A stretch of 64,000 nucleotides of DNA, taken from contig NZ_JAJAPW010000008.1 in the NCBI RefSeq assembly GCF_020523925.1, positions 1 through 64,000 of the forward strand. Direction: 5' to 3'. Origin of the DNA: Neotamlana laminarinivorans (GTDB lineage Bacteria > Bacteroidota > Bacteroidia > Flavobacteriales > Flavobacteriaceae). The first letter of the stretch is position 1, and every line of letters begins with the position of its first letter. Below the pieces are notes generated by a model. It saw nothing but the letters and a program-made list of their open reading frames with translations. It did no database searches and was not told the origin of the DNA. The position numbers and the translations under genes are program-made. Shown here piece after piece: positions 28,459-38,770 of the stretch.

Positions 28459-28803
28459 TTGAAAGCTTTTATAATTTTTATATCCTTTTTAACCTACGCT
28501 AATTTTTGTTTTAGCCAAAATATAACCGAAGATCAATTTAAACACTTTGGTGCTGGCGTTGTAATTTCTAACGGAACATATGCTACAATTTATTCTTTAA
28601 CAAAAAACAAAAAGAAAGCATTTTGGTACAGCATGGGTGCTTCCATTATAGCTGGTTTTGCTAAAGAATTAAGAGATAGTGAAAAATTTCATACCCCTTT
28701 AGATACTAATGAAGCTTTAGCAACTAGTTTTGGAGGATTAACTGTTACCTTCAATTTATTTGAAAAGAAAAAGAAAAATAAACACGTTGCATTAAACAAC
28801 TAG
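28459..28803 (+). CDS. Small exported protein, YfiM-like
   Basis: 114 residues starting at a TTG codon; no better ATG exists before the signal peptide (MKAFIIFISFLTYANFCFSQ). After cleavage the protein starts NITEDQFKHFGAGVVIS, resembling the DKxxHFxAG segment of YfiM-type putative periplasmic proteins, followed by a Gly-rich membrane-like stretch (WYSMGASIIAGFAKELRD) and a basic tail. Converges with and overlaps the flavin oxidoreductase gene by 12 bp. Family resemblance is tentative and the function unknown. Confidence 0.6.
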   Translation: MKAFIIFISFLTYANFCFSQNITEDQFKHFGAGVVISNGTYATIYSLTKNKKKAFWYSMGASIIAGFAKELRDSEKFHTPLDTNEALATSFGGLTVTFNLFEKKKKNKHVALNN

Positions 28804-29739
28804 TTTTTTTACTATTTCTTTTACAGGAAGTATTTCTGTAGTATGTTCAATACTTGGGCCTGCAACCCAAACCGTTTTATAAGTGGCTTTAGTAGCTGCA
28901 TTTTCTGTAGCTTTCATACCAATTGAAAACCGAATCATTTTTACCCATTTTTTAAGTTTTCGGTTTTTGTTCAATAAATTTTCAATCCAAGTGGCTTTTG
29001 TTCCTATTTTTTTAACATAAGGCGTATTTATAACAGTACATGGTGTTCCAGAAATTCGTTCAGTCATAACAATATCATCAGCGCCATAATCTACACATGC
29101 TTGTTTGTACTCGTCGGTAACCCCAGCTTCAACCGAGGCTATAAACGGGCTTCCAACAGAAACACCATCGGCTCCGTAAGCCAACATAATATCTAAATCT
29201 TCTTTTACACCAACACCCCCGGCAGAAATAACCGGAATACTACAGTTACTTTTTAATTGCTTTATTAATTCTCCTGGTGATATATTTCCTCTATGACCAC
29301 CAGCTTCATTGTTTACAGCTATAATTGCATCGGCTCCTAAATCTTGAACTTTTTGGGCAAATTTTAAATCGGTAACATCACACAACACTTTTATGCCTAC
29401 TTTGTGTGCTTTTTCTATAGTTTCTTTCGGGTTTCCTAGAGATGTTATTATAAAATCGCAACCTATTTCGCAAATTGCATTAAGTTGGTCGCGATATTTT
29501 ATATTCGATTTATTTACAATTAAATTAAAACCAAAGGCGCCACCTTTTGGCTTTGCAGCTTTTAATTCGCGCAAAGCAACTTTAAGCTCATCTATGGTTC
29601 TGTAATTTAAAGCTGGTATACAACCTGCAATTCCACAATCCATAGCTTCTCGAACCATACTAACGTTAGACACCAAAAACATAGGCGCCATAATTATAGG
29701 ATGATTAATTTTTAATAAAGTAGTAAGCTTAGTAGACAT
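28792..29739 (-). CDS. NAD(P)H-dependent flavin oxidoreductase (nitronate monooxygenase family)
   Basis: 315 residues, a TIM-barrel FMN enzyme of the nitronate monooxygenase/FabK-like superfamily. Visible features are the N-terminal IKHPIIMAPM-type strand (here INHPIIMAPM), the catalytic segment NNEAGGHRGN with its conserved histidine, and the phosphate-binding SAGGVGVKEDLDIMLAYGADGVSVGSPF. It may detoxify propionate 3-nitronate or act as an enoyl reductase; the C-terminal part does not decide it. Monocistronic. Confidence 0.88.
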   Translation of the reverse strand: MSTKLTTLLKINHPIIMAPMFLVSNVSMVREAMDCGIAGCIPALNYRTIDELKVALRELKAAKPKGGAFGFNLIVNKSNIKYRDQLNAICEIGCDFIITSLGNPKETIEKAHKVGIKVLCDVTDLKFAQKVQDLGADAIIAVNNEAGGHRGNISPGELIKQLKSNCSIPVISAGGVGVKEDLDIMLAYGADGVSVGSPFIASVEAGVTDEYKQACVDYGADDIVMTERISGTPCTVINTPYVKKIGTKATWIENLLNKNRKLKKWVKMIRFSIGMKATENAATKATYKTVWVAGPSIEHTTEILPVKEIVKKLVV

Positions 29740-29911
29740 AATTTTTAGTTTTTGTTGATAAACAAATATAATAAATATTATGCATGCATAACAAATAGAT
29801 TTTATGAGAAAAAATCGATATAATGCATAGTTTAAGACTTTATCGATATTTTTGGAGTAAAAAAGACTATTGAATATAAAAATGGCCTTTTTTTACACAA
29901 AAAATAATATT

Positions 29912-30502
29912 ATGAAACTATTTAAAACCTTAGTACTTTTTATTTCTTGCATTACTATAATTTCTTGTAGTTCTGATTCTGATGATAACTCAGAATACCC
30001 AATAACCCTTAATTATAATAGAGTTGAAGACAGCTTTTTATTTTATCAAAATGGAAATGAAACTGACGTTCCCACAGATGTATTAGACTATTATTATAAT
30101 ACGGATGTTGCAATTTCTATAGAAAATTTGGAAGCTGATTATGGCAATGATTATTTTATGTTTTTGAGTGATACAGAACTTGAGTTAAAAGAAAACGGTG
30201 AAACTTTTACAGTTAATTATGCTTTTGAAAATGGTTATCTATTCTTAATTGATACTGATGATAATAAATATCTTTATGGGAAAGGTGATAAAACAAAACT
30301 AGAGTATTTAATTGCTTCTGGAATTTCAGTATATGAAAATGGTAGCAGCGCTTATCGTTCTAGTTTTGAAGACGAAGGTGATATTGATTACTTTCCTGCT
30401 ACATTTGAAAACCATAAGGATTGGCATAATTATAATAGTATTGAGGAAGTTCAAGGCGATAACTACGTTTTATTCCATAATGTTTCTATTGTTTACGAAT
30501 AA
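29912..30502 (+). CDS. Small lipoprotein of unknown function
   Basis: An in-frame TTG start exists at 29870, but the ATG at 29912 opens directly into a lipoprotein signal (MKLFKTLVLFISCITIISCSSDSDD), with the lipobox IISC followed by Ser/Asp residues that in Bacteroidota favour surface or outer-membrane export. The mature part (about 175 residues) is acidic and rich in Asp/Glu/Tyr, with no recognised domain. Convergent with rlmI, 23 bp apart. 196 residues in total. Confidence 0.65.
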   Translation: MKLFKTLVLFISCITIISCSSDSDDNSEYPITLNYNRVEDSFLFYQNGNETDVPTDVLDYYYNTDVAISIENLEADYGNDYFMFLSDTELELKENGETFTVNYAFENGYLFLIDTDDNKYLYGKGDKTKLEYLIASGISVYENGSSAYRSSFEDEGDIDYFPATFENHKDWHNYNSIEEVQGDNYVLFHNVSIVYE

Positions 30503-30525
30503 TAAAAACAAATTCAATTACTCTT

Positions 30526-31752
30526 TTAATCAAACTTATAATATCCACATTTTAAATAAGCGCCTTCAGGAAAACCAATAGGATGATCGGTATCGTGATA
30601 GGTTTTTAAAATATTTTTATAGGTTCTGTTCGATGTATTTAAAACCTCAGCATTAATACTAAAAAACACATCGGCAGTTACTCTTGATGAGCACGAAGCT
30701 AACACTAAAAGTCCATTTTTACTGGTAAGTTTCACACCTAATTCAGCTAATTGTGCATACTTTTTTTGTGCTAAGGCAATTTCGGAAGCTTGTTTTGCAA
30801 AACTTGGCGGATCTATAACTACAACATCAAAAGTGACACGGTTTTTTATAAGTTTATTTAACTCATCAAAAGCATCACCTGCAATGGTTTTATGCTTACC
30901 GGTATATTCGTTTAGTTTACCGTTTTCAACAGCAATTTCAAGGGCTTGCTTGCTAATATCTAAACTGGTTACTTCTTTTGCATTATTAGCTAAAGCATGT
31001 ACCGAAAACCCTCCGGCATAACTAAAAACATCTAAAACAGTTTTACCTGTGCTCCACTCGCCTACTTGTTTTCTGTTGGCTCTATGATCTAAAAAATAAC
31101 CGGTTTTATGTCCTTTTATAACATTTGCAGAAAAATTAATACTGTGTTCTACAAATTTTACAACTTCATTTTCTAATGTGCCATAAATAACTTCGCCATC
31201 TGTAAAATGATGTGCTTTTGAGTTTTGTAGACCTCTACTTAAACGTAATACTACTGTTGCTGCTTTAGACGTTTGCTGCAAGTCTTGAAAAATAGATTCT
31301 AAATAAGGCAACCAAATTTCAGAGTATAATTTTATTACTAAAACCGAAGCATACACATCGGCAATTAAACCAGGAAAACCATCATTTTCCCCAAAAATTA
31401 ATCTGTAACTATTCGTATTCGTTTTTAACAACGAGGCTCGTTTTTTAAAGGCTTGTTGTATTTTGTTTTTAAAAAAAGCCGCATTAATTTCAACCTTTTC
31501 CATGCCACTATGCAGCATTTTAATACGAATGGGCGAATTGGCATCGTACAAACCTAAACCTATAACCCTATTTTTATTTTTACTAAAAACTATAGCTAAA
31601 TCGCCTGTTTTAGCATCGTCGTTAATTTTGGTAATGTTATTTGAAAACACCCACGGATGGCCTTTTAAGACGAACTGTTCGCCTTTAGCATTAAGCTTTA
31701 CAGCCAATCGTTTAGATGAATATTTTGATTTTATTTTTTCTGAAAATGACAT
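30526..31752 (-). CDS. rlmI: 23S rRNA m5C methyltransferase, RlmI-like
   Basis: 408 residues. An N-terminal PUA domain (residues 15-90, KGHPWVFSNNITKI and GLGLYDANSPIRIKML) is followed by a Rossmann SAM-dependent methyltransferase: SYAGGFSVHALANNAKEVTSLD for SAM binding, VVIDPPSFAK as motif IV, and the SCSSRV cysteine motif. This matches E. coli RlmI (YccW), which methylates C1962 of 23S rRNA. The site specificity is inferred from the family. Monocistronic; the upstream gap has no recognised feature. Confidence 0.92.
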   Translation of the reverse strand: MSFSEKIKSKYSSKRLAVKLNAKGEQFVLKGHPWVFSNNITKINDDAKTGDLAIVFSKNKNRVIGLGLYDANSPIRIKMLHSGMEKVEINAAFFKNKIQQAFKKRASLLKTNTNSYRLIFGENDGFPGLIADVYASVLVIKLYSEIWLPYLESIFQDLQQTSKAATVVLRLSRGLQNSKAHHFTDGEVIYGTLENEVVKFVEHSINFSANVIKGHKTGYFLDHRANRKQVGEWSTGKTVLDVFSYAGGFSVHALANNAKEVTSLDISKQALEIAVENGKLNEYTGKHKTIAGDAFDELNKLIKNRVTFDVVVIDPPSFAKQASEIALAQKKYAQLAELGVKLTSKNGLLVLASCSSRVTADVFFSINAEVLNTSNRTYKNILKTYHDTDHPIGFPEGAYLKCGYYKFD

Positions 31753-31826
31753 TGAAAATCGTTAAGACTGCGAAAGTACGAAAGATATAAAAGAATGCTT
31801 CTGTTTAAAATTGAAGAATTATAAAC

Positions 31827-32744
31827 CTAATTTCCTTTTTGCATCCAGGAAACTAATTCTTTGGTGTTTACAATAGACCAAGAATGCGGATGACGTTCGC
31901 CATTAGCGCGATAACCTTTGTTTTCCGTTTCAATTAATTCTACATCAATTCCTTTAAATTCAGACTTTAAGATATTACTTAGTTGTTTTAAATAATAGGC
32001 ATTTAAATCTTCGTAATTGTTTTGTCGTTGTTCTTTCCACCACTGTAAATCGGGTTCTGTATAAAAACGCAATTTTGTGTTTTTTAAAGCTGAAAGATTT
32101 GAAATATTTTCTGTTTGAAATGTAAAAGGTGCTCGCATTTCGTAAACTGCTAAACTATCCTTAGGGTTTCCAAACTCAGCATCGAACATTTGCTTTAAAA
32201 ACTGAGATTCTTGAACCGAAACTTCGGCTGTATTCAGTTTTAAATTCTTTTCTGCTGTTTTGTATAAAGCCAATAAATCTAACGGAGAATCAACTACAAA
32301 AACACCATCGGGTTGTATATTTTTATTGTTTTTTATAAGATGATTACTAATTAATAAAGCCATGTTACCTCCACTTGAAAAGCCACCGAAATAAACATTT
32401 TTAGTAACTAAACTTTGCTTTTTAATTATATTTTGAAGCATCAAAGTTATTTCTTCCTTTTCATTTTCAGAAAGAAATAATTTTCTATTAATGTTTAAAG
32501 CTAAAACCGAAAAACCGTTTGTAGTCGCTAAATCTGCTATTTTAAACTCATTCAACGTATTTTCGGCATCGCAAGGAAAACAAGGAAACAATACTAACAA
32601 ACCAGTTTCATTAGGCGATTTTACCAATTGAAAATCATCAGACTTAATTAATTCAGCAACTTTATCTGTACTAACTTGGTTCTCAATTTTATTTTTACAG
32701 GAAAAAATTAAAACGCAAAAGATGCATATAAAATATTTTTGCAT
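31827..32744 (-). CDS. Lipoprotein alpha/beta hydrolase
   Basis: A TTG start at 32753 is possible, but the ATG at 32744 gives a standard lipoprotein signal (MQKYFICIFCVLIFSCKN) and is preferred, giving 305 residues. The hydrolase fold is supported by LLVLFPCFPCDAE, the nucleophile elbow YFGGFSSGGNMALLIS (GxSxG), DGVFVVDSPLD (acid strand) and the late histidine in HPHSWSIV. Substrate unknown. It follows the lipoprotein gene at 32758 by only 13 bp, so the two are probably one transcript. Confidence 0.75.
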   Translation of the reverse strand: MQKYFICIFCVLIFSCKNKIENQVSTDKVAELIKSDDFQLVKSPNETGLLVLFPCFPCDAENTLNEFKIADLATTNGFSVLALNINRKLFLSENEKEEITLMLQNIIKKQSLVTKNVYFGGFSSGGNMALLISNHLIKNNKNIQPDGVFVVDSPLDLLALYKTAEKNLKLNTAEVSVQESQFLKQMFDAEFGNPKDSLAVYEMRAPFTFQTENISNLSALKNTKLRFYTEPDLQWWKEQRQNNYEDLNAYYLKQLSNILKSEFKGIDVELIETENKGYRANGERHPHSWSIVNTKELVSWMQKGN

Positions 32745-32757
32745 TAAATACAATGTT

Positions 32758-33279
32758 TTATTCTTTTATAAAAGTCATTTCAATATTTATAGTTGTAGTG
32801 TAATCTATATCATTTTCTGTAAACTCTTCGGTTTGTGTATTACTTAAAATTAGTGATGTTTCTGTAAGCTCTTCAATAGTAAAAATAGTGGTTACTCCAC
32901 TTTCTGTGGTTATTAACTGGTTACCATCTTGAGACCACAAACCGCTTCCCATAAATTCTAAATCTTCAGAATTTTCGGTAATAGTTTCTCCTAAAAAATT
33001 TGTCGTTACTTCTAAGCTATACGAGCCTTCCGAAGTAAACTCGTTTGGGTTTTCTGTAAACGTTAATGTATAATCTACGTCGTAAGCCTCACCTGTAAAA
33101 GGCGTTTCAAAGGTTGTTCCAAAATAATCAAAACTTGTAGTTCCAGAGTATTCAACATCTTCACCTATCCAAGTTCCTAATAATAAATTTACTTCTACAT
33201 CATTTGTATTTGAGTCATCACTACCAGAACATGCAAAAACTAAAGCGGTAAATAAAAATAATAATGCATTTTTTTTCAT
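32758..33279 (-). CDS. Lipocalin-like lipoprotein
   Basis: 173 residues. The signal peptide ends in the lipobox VFACSGSDDSN. The mature domain begins LLLGTWIGEDVEYSG and alternates strands of Thr/Glu-rich sequence, the pattern of Bacteroidota lipocalin-like (META/lipocalin_5-type) lipoproteins. Function unknown. First gene of a likely two-gene unit with the hydrolase at 31827. The dnaK terminator lies just upstream, so it should have its own promoter around 33285-33340. Confidence 0.7.
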   Translation of the reverse strand: MKKNALLFLFTALVFACSGSDDSNTNDVEVNLLLGTWIGEDVEYSGTTSFDYFGTTFETPFTGEAYDVDYTLTFTENPNEFTSEGSYSLEVTTNFLGETITENSEDLEFMGSGLWSQDGNQLITTESGVTTIFTIEELTETSLILSNTQTEEFTENDIDYTTTINIEMTFIKE

Positions 33280-33350
33280 TGTTTTAAAGATTTTAGGGTT
33301 AATTAGCTAATCTAAAATATTTTAATTTGTTGATAAAATTTTTCTTAAAT

Positions 33351-33385
33351 AAAAAAACGCAACCAAATAAATGATTGCGTTTTTT
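33351..33385 (-). terminator. Rho-independent terminator downstream of dnaK
   Basis: The arms AAAAAACGCAA and TTGCGTTTTTT are separated by about 11 bases. The A-run becomes a U-run on the minus strand, where dnaK is transcribed. The hairpin is symmetrical enough to act in both directions. Confidence 0.8.
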
Positions 33386-33410
33386 AACTCAAGCTGTAAG
33401 CTTATTATTT

Positions 33411-33437
33411 TTGAGATGCTGACGAGTTCAGCGTGAC
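33411..33437. repeat. Short palindromic intergenic repeat at the 3' end of dnaK
   Basis: The stretch TTGAGATGCTGACGAGTTCA and what follows can fold with stem GCTGA/TCAGC. It resembles the short GC-richer palindromes scattered in many Bacteroidota genomes. It lies between the dnaK stop and its terminator, so it would be transcribed in the dnaK 3' UTR. Confidence 0.45.
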
Positions 33438-33440
33438 AAA

Positions 33441-35348
33441 TTATTTTACTTCTTCGAAGTCTACGTCTTCTACATCGCTACCTTCGTTAGCATCGCCACC
33501 GGCGCTTGCATCTGGTCCTGGTTGCGCACCAGCACCTTGAGCTTCAGCTTGTGCTTTGTACATTTCTTCGCTAGCTACTTTCCAAGCTTCGTTAATTTTA
33601 TCTAAAGCTGGTGTAATAACTGCTAAATCTTTGCTTTCGTAAGCTTTCTTAAGTTCTTCTAAAGCTTCTTCAATTGGCTTTTTCTTATCATCAGATAATT
33701 TATCGCCAAACTCTTCTAATTGCTTTTCTGTTTGGAAAATCATAGAATCTGCTTCGTTTAGCTTTTGTGCCGTTTCAGCAGCAGCTTTATCCGCTTCAGC
33801 GTTAGCTTCAGCATCAGCTTTCATTTTCTCGATTTCTTCCTCAGTTAATCCAGAAGACGCTTCAATTCTAATATCTTGTTTTTTACCAGTCGCTTTATCT
33901 TCCGCAGATACTTTAATAATACCGTTTGCATCAATATCGAAAGTTACTTCAATTTGTGGCGTACCACGACGTGCTGGTGGAATACCATCTAAGTGAAAAC
34001 GTCCAATAGTTTTATTATCGGCAGCCATGGCTCTTTCACCTTGTAATACATGAATTTCTACAGAAGGCTGATTATCGGCCGCTGTTGAGAATACTTGCGA
34101 TTTTTTGGTAGGAATAGTTGTATTTGCCTCGATTAACTTAGTAAATACATTACCCATAGTTTCAATACCAAGAGATAAAGGTGTTACATCTAAAAGTAAT
34201 ACATCTTTAACATCTCCTGTTAATACACCACCTTGTATACCAGCACCTAAAGATACAACCTCATCTGGGTTAACACCTTTACTTGGCGCTTTACCAAAGA
34301 ATTTTTCTACGGCTGCTTGTACAGCAGGAATACGTGTAGAACCACCTACTAAAATTACCTCGTCGATATCAGATTTCGATAAACCTGCTGCTTTAAGTGC
34401 AGACTCACAAGGCTCGATAGTACGTTTTACTAAATCGTCAATTAATTGCTCAAATTTACTACGTGTTAACGTGCGCACTAAGTGCTTTGGCCCACTAGCA
34501 GTAGCCGTAATATATGGTAAGTTAATTTCTGTTTGTGCAGACGATGATAATTCAATCTTCGCTTTTTCAGCAGCTTCTTTTAAACGTTGTAAAGACATTG
34601 GGTCTTTACGTAAGTCCATGTTTTCTTCAGCTTGAAACTCATCGGCTAACCAGTTAATAATTTTTTCATCAACATCGTCACCACCTAAGTGTGTATCACC
34701 ATCTGTAGATAATACTTCAAAAACGCCATCACCTAATTCTAGGATAGAAACGTCATGTGTACCTCCACCAAAATCAAATACTACAATTTTTTGGTCCGAT
34801 CCTTTTTTATCTAAACCGTAAGCTAACGCTGCAGCTGTAGGCTCGTTAATAATACGCTCTACTTTTAAACCAGCAATTTCACCAGCTTCTTTAGTAGCTT
34901 GACGTTGGCTATCGTTAAAATAAGCAGGCACTGTAATTACCGCACGACTTACATCGGTACCTAAGTAATCTTCAGCTGTTTTTTTCATTTTTTGTAGCAC
35001 CATCGCACTTAATTCTTGTGGTGTATATAAACGACCATCAATATCAACACGAGGTGTATCGTTATCTCCCTTTACAACTTTGTAAGGTACACGTTCTGCT
35101 TCGTTTTTAGACTCAGAGTATTTATTACCCATAAAACGTTTAATAGAATAAACCGTTTTTGTAGGGTTAGTTACCGCTTGTCTTTTTGCAGGGTCACCAA
35201 CTTTAATTTCACCGCCTTCAACAAAAGCAATTACAGATGGTGTTGTTCTTTTTCCTTCTGCATTAGGTATTACAACAGGCTCGTTACCTTCCATTACCGA
35301 AACGCAAGAGTTTGTTGTTCCTAAATCAATTCCAATAATTTTACTCAT
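33441..35348 (-). CDS. dnaK: Molecular chaperone DnaK (Hsp70)
   Basis: The frame stays open to 35393, but the true start is the ATG at 35348, giving [21 protein letters not shown] and 635 residues, the standard Hsp70 length. The nucleotide-binding domain shows [37 protein letters not shown] and [10 protein letters not shown]; the linker is [18 protein letters not shown]; the substrate-binding domain and a helical lid end in a Gly/Ala/Pro-rich tail and EDVDFEEVK. No dnaJ or grpE lies beside it. Upstream there is an inverted repeat that may be part of its heat-shock control. Confidence 0.98.
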   Translation of the reverse strand: MSKIIGIDLGTTNSCVSVMEGNEPVVIPNAEGKRTTPSVIAFVEGGEIKVGDPAKRQAVTNPTKTVYSIKRFMGNKYSESKNEAERVPYKVVKGDNDTPRVDIDGRLYTPQELSAMVLQKMKKTAEDYLGTDVSRAVITVPAYFNDSQRQATKEAGEIAGLKVERIINEPTAAALAYGLDKKGSDQKIVVFDFGGGTHDVSILELGDGVFEVLSTDGDTHLGGDDVDEKIINWLADEFQAEENMDLRKDPMSLQRLKEAAEKAKIELSSSAQTEINLPYITATASGPKHLVRTLTRSKFEQLIDDLVKRTIEPCESALKAAGLSKSDIDEVILVGGSTRIPAVQAAVEKFFGKAPSKGVNPDEVVSLGAGIQGGVLTGDVKDVLLLDVTPLSLGIETMGNVFTKLIEANTTIPTKKSQVFSTAADNQPSVEIHVLQGERAMAADNKTIGRFHLDGIPPARRGTPQIEVTFDIDANGIIKVSAEDKATGKKQDIRIEASSGLTEEEIEKMKADAEANAEADKAAAETAQKLNEADSMIFQTEKQLEEFGDKLSDDKKKPIEEALEELKKAYESKDLAVITPALDKINEAWKVASEEMYKAQAEAQGAGAQPGPDASAGGDANEGSDVEDVDFEEVK

Positions 35349-35419
35349 AATGTTTATTTGTGTTTTATATATTTCCGATTTAACGGAAAACATTTATTCA
35401 TTTTTAATTTCGGTTAATA

Positions 35420-35463
35420 TTAGTCAATCATTATGCCAACCAAAAAATACTGACACACTGTCA
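35420..35463 (-). promoter_or_regulatory. Candidate dnaK promoter/operator region
   Basis: An inverted repeat TGACA-CAC-TGTCA lies at 35451-35463, about 100 bp upstream of the dnaK start. Between it and the gene, on the minus strand, the stretch TTGGCATAATGATTGAC has the spacing of a sigma-54-like -24/-12 element (TGGCAT, 5 bp, TTGAC), though the -12 GC is not matched. There is no CIRCE element. The assignment is tentative. Confidence 0.35.
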
Positions 35464-35489
35464 TATTAAGCTATTTAAAACTGCTATTT

Positions 35490-35570
35490 GGGCGTTACCA
35501 CAAGGGTCAGGCTATCCGTTACAAGTCCTCGCTACGCTGTGGGCTTTCCACTACTATCCTTAACGCGGGC
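35490..35570 (+). repeat. Intergenic repeat with GCGTTA/TAACGC ends, copy A
   Basis: It begins GGGCGTTACCACAAGGGTC and ends TTTCCACTACTATCCTTAACGC, so the ends are inverted (GCGTTA/TAACGC). The reverse complement of 60726-60812 shares the same blocks (GGGCGTTACC, GGGTC, GGCT, CGTT, CAA, TTTCCACTAC, ATCC, TAACGC) with diverged middles. It lies between dnaK and sdaA, divergently transcribed genes. Confidence 0.7.
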
Positions 35571-35647
35571 TTCACAATTAACATTAAATAATATTGTACG
35601 CCTGTAAAATCCGTATATATTTGTTATTACAATTAAGGTGTTATTTT

Positions 35648-37069
35648 ATGGAATGTATCTCTGTTTTCGATATGCTAAAAATTGGCATTGGGCCTTCTAG
35701 TTCGCACACGTTAGGTCCTTGGCGTGCTGCCGAACGTTGGATTAACAAACTAAAAGAAAAAAACACATTTCAGAACGTAGATAAAATTACCGTAAACCTT
35801 TACGGTTCGTTATCACTTACCGGTAAAGGTCATGCCACAGATTATGCTGTTATGCTCGGGTTAAGTGGTAAAGATCCAGTAACCATTCCACCAGAAAACA
35901 TTCATAATATTGTAAATAGCATAAAAGCAACCAAGACTATAAATTTTGGCAACGAAAAACTATTGCCTTTTAATCCAGAAACCGATATTATTTTTAATAA
36001 AGAGTTTCTACCCTTTCATGCCAATGGTATGAGTTTTACAGCCCATATTAATGGTAAAAAACAAACCAAAAAATACTATTCTATAGGTGGAGGATTTGTA
36101 GTAAAGAAAAAACGCAAAAACGCAAAAAAGAATATTGAAATAAAATGCAGCTTTCCTTACCCAATAGATAAAGGGACAGAACTCCTCAATTTTTGTAAAT
36201 CGTTAAACATGTCTATTTCTCAAGTGGTTTTCGAAAACGAAAAATCTATACGACCAGAAAAAGAAATAGATAAAGAGCTACAAGATATTTGGCATGTTAT
36301 GCTAGAATGTATGTACACGGGTTGCCACACCGAAGGCACATTACCTGGCGGGTTAAACGTGAGGCGTCGTGCGTTCGATATGCATAAAAATCTTATAGGG
36401 ACCAAACCATATACTAATGGCACAGAATGGATTTACACCATTCGAGACACAAAAGTAAAGTTCAGACAAATTTTTAAATGGGTAAGTTGTTTTGCTTTGG
36501 CTGTTAACGAAGTTAATGCATCGCTTGGTCGTGTGGTTACTGCACCTACAAACGGAAGCGCAGGCGTAATTCCTGCCGTTTTAATGTATTATTTAGTTAT
36601 AGAAAACCACGACGGAAATTTCGAAGACATTAAAAAGTTCCTATTAGTTGCAGGCGAAATTGGTAGCATATTTAAAAAAGGGGCTACTATTAGTGCCGCC
36701 ATGGGTGGTTGTCAAGCCGAAATTGGCGTATCGTCTGCTATGGCTGCAGGAGCACTTTGCGAACTTTTAGGCGGCTCGCCAGAGCAAGTTTTAATTGCCG
36801 CCGAAATTGCTATGGAACATCATTTAGGTTTAACCTGCGATCCTATTGGTGGTTTAGTACAAATACCTTGTATTGAGCGCAATGCTATGGGCGCTATAAA
36901 AGCTATAAATGCAGCCGAACTTGCACTAGATACCTCGCCAGAAAACATAAAAGTGCCTTTAGACAAAGTGGTTTCTACCATGTGGGAAACCGCCAAAGAC
37001 ATGAACACTAAATATAAAGAAACCAGCGAAGGTGGTTTAGCTGTTGGTGTTAACTTAACCGATTGCTAA
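35648..37069 (+). CDS. sdaA: L-serine ammonia-lyase (iron-sulfur type)
   Basis: The frame opens at 35594, but [24 protein letters not shown] starting at 35648 matches the family N-terminus (473 residues, single-chain alpha-beta form). The enzyme deaminates L-serine to pyruvate and ammonia using a 4Fe-4S cluster. Visible features are [10 protein letters not shown], the [13 protein letters not shown] segment, and the cluster cysteines in GGCQAEIG and [17 protein letters not shown]. Divergent from dnaK; next gene panB is 89 bp downstream and may or may not share the transcript. Confidence 0.95.
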   Translation: MECISVFDMLKIGIGPSSSHTLGPWRAAERWINKLKEKNTFQNVDKITVNLYGSLSLTGKGHATDYAVMLGLSGKDPVTIPPENIHNIVNSIKATKTINFGNEKLLPFNPETDIIFNKEFLPFHANGMSFTAHINGKKQTKKYYSIGGGFVVKKKRKNAKKNIEIKCSFPYPIDKGTELLNFCKSLNMSISQVVFENEKSIRPEKEIDKELQDIWHVMLECMYTGCHTEGTLPGGLNVRRRAFDMHKNLIGTKPYTNGTEWIYTIRDTKVKFRQIFKWVSCFALAVNEVNASLGRVVTAPTNGSAGVIPAVLMYYLVIENHDGNFEDIKKFLLVAGEIGSIFKKGATISAAMGGCQAEIGVSSAMAAGALCELLGGSPEQVLIAAEIAMEHHLGLTCDPIGGLVQIPCIERNAMGAIKAINAAELALDTSPENIKVPLDKVVSTMWETAKDMNTKYKETSEGGLAVGVNLTDC

Positions 37070-37158
37070 TATTTTAATAAACCCATATTAAAATTTAAAA
37101 TTCAAAAAAGTTTCAGCTATTAATTTATTACTTTAGCATCTCCAAAAAATAATACAAA

Positions 37159-37977
37159 ATGTCTACAGCTAAAAAAGAATATAAACGCATTACCGTTAAA
37201 ACATTGGTTGATATGAAAGCCAATGGCGAAAAAATATCTATGCTAACTGCTTACGATTATACCATGGCCAAAATTGTAGATGGCGCAGGTATAGATGTTA
37301 TTTTAGTTGGTGATTCGGCTAGTAATGTTATGGCAGGCCATGAAACAACTTTGCCTATTACTCTAGATCAAATGATTTACCATGCATCTTCTGTTGTAAG
37401 AGCTGTAAGCCGTAGTTTAGTGGTTGTAGATTTACCTTTTGGAAGCTACCAAAGCGACCCTAAAGAAGCGTTGCGTTCTGCGATTAGAATTATGAAAGAA
37501 AGCGGTGGACACGCCGTAAAGCTTGAAGGTGGAAAGGAAATAAAAGACTCTATAAAACGTATTTTAAATGCCGGAATTCCTGTTATGGGGCATTTAGGTT
37601 TAACACCGCAATCTATTTATAAATTCGGGACTTATACCGTACGTGCCAAAGAGGAAGCTGAAGCTGAAAAATTAATTGAAGATGCTAAAATGCTAGAACG
37701 TATTGGCTGTTTTGGTGTGGTTTTAGAAAAGATTCCTTCCGATTTAGCGAAAAAAGTGGCAGAAAGCATTAGCATTCCTGTAATTGGTATTGGTGCCGGA
37801 CCAGATGTTGATGGTCAAGTTTTAGTATTACATGATATGATTGGAATGACACATGAATTTAATCCGCGTTTTTTACGTCGTTATTTAAACTTATTTGATG
37901 ATATGACGGATGCCATCGCACAATATGTTGATGATGTTAAAACTCAAGATTTCCCTAATGATAGCGAGAAGTATTAG
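37159..37977 (+). CDS. panB: 3-methyl-2-oxobutanoate hydroxymethyltransferase
   Basis: 272 residues of the PanB TIM-barrel family. It transfers a hydroxymethyl group from 5,10-methylene-THF to alpha-ketoisovalerate, the first step of pantothenate synthesis. Visible are [19 protein letters not shown], the Mg-binding [29 protein letters not shown] with catalytic glutamate further on ([10 protein letters not shown]), and [20 protein letters not shown]. Other pantothenate genes are not in the window. The pseudouridine synthase follows after 43 bp. Confidence 0.97.
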   Translation: MSTAKKEYKRITVKTLVDMKANGEKISMLTAYDYTMAKIVDGAGIDVILVGDSASNVMAGHETTLPITLDQMIYHASSVVRAVSRSLVVVDLPFGSYQSDPKEALRSAIRIMKESGGHAVKLEGGKEIKDSIKRILNAGIPVMGHLGLTPQSIYKFGTYTVRAKEEAEAEKLIEDAKMLERIGCFGVVLEKIPSDLAKKVAESISIPVIGIGAGPDVDGQVLVLHDMIGMTHEFNPRFLRRYLNLFDDMTDAIAQYVDDVKTQDFPNDSEKY

Positions 37978-38020
37978 TTGATTTTAGTAGTTAGTTATTA
38001 GCAACAATATTTCTGTATTT

Positions 38021-38719
38021 GTGATAAAAAAAATACTTTCCAATAAAAATAACCTAAACGTACTTTACGAAGACAATCATCTTATTATAGTAAATAAGCG
38101 TGCAGGCGATATTGTTCAGGGCGATAAAACAGGCGATAAACCACTTAGTGATGTTGTAAAAGAATATATCGCTGAAAAGCATAATAAACCAGGAAATGTA
38201 TATCTTGGTGTTGTACATAGGCTAGACCGACCAACCACTGGCATTGTTGTTTTTGCCAGAACAAGCAAAGCTTTACCACGCCTAAATAAGTTGTTTGCCG
38301 AAAAAGATGCTAAAAAAACGTATTGGGCTGTAGTTAAAAACGAACCGCCAAAATCAAAAGACACTTTAATACATTGGTTGAAAAAGAATCCTAAAAACAA
38401 TAAATCTTACCCACATAATAAAGAAGTTAAAGATAGTAAAAAAGCCATTTTACATTACGAGCTTATAAAAAAGTTAAACTCTTATTTTCTGCTTGAAATA
38501 AACTTAGAAACTGGTCGTCATCACCAAATACGAACACAATTGGCTTCAATTGGATGCCCTATTAAAGGCGATTTAAAATATGGTTTTTATAGAAGTAATA
38601 AAGATGCTAGTATTCATTTACACGCACGCTATTTAGCCTTTGAACATCCTGTAAAAAAAGAACCTTTGTTTATTGAAGCACCATTACCTAATGATGCACT
38701 TTGGAAGGCTTGTTTGTAA
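38021..38719 (+). CDS. RluA-family pseudouridine synthase
   Basis: 232 residues from a GTG start at 38021. Catalytic segment GVVHRLDRPTTGIVVFARTS contains the invariant Asp of the RluA class; ETGRHHQIRTQLASIGCPIKGDLKYG is the second signature. No S4 domain is present, as in the short RluA/TruC-type members, so it could act on tRNA position 32/65 or on rRNA; substrate unknown. It lies just before the palindromic repeat array at 38771. Confidence 0.92.
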   Translation: MIKKILSNKNNLNVLYEDNHLIIVNKRAGDIVQGDKTGDKPLSDVVKEYIAEKHNKPGNVYLGVVHRLDRPTTGIVVFARTSKALPRLNKLFAEKDAKKTYWAVVKNEPPKSKDTLIHWLKKNPKNNKSYPHNKEVKDSKKAILHYELIKKLNSYFLLEINLETGRHHQIRTQLASIGCPIKGDLKYGFYRSNKDASIHLHARYLAFEHPVKKEPLFIEAPLPNDALWKACL

Positions 38720-38770
38720 TTTAAAATTGGTTTTGACTACTACACTTATCAAGACTAGAAAATTAAACGT

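Noticed and set aside
34105-34635. 176-codon open frame on the plus strand
   Set aside because: It lies wholly antisense to dnaK and its protein has no recognisable features; it is a shadow of the dnaK codon pattern. The same applies to 17392-17799, 15571-15876, 53930-54286, 58390-58806 and 60267-60626.
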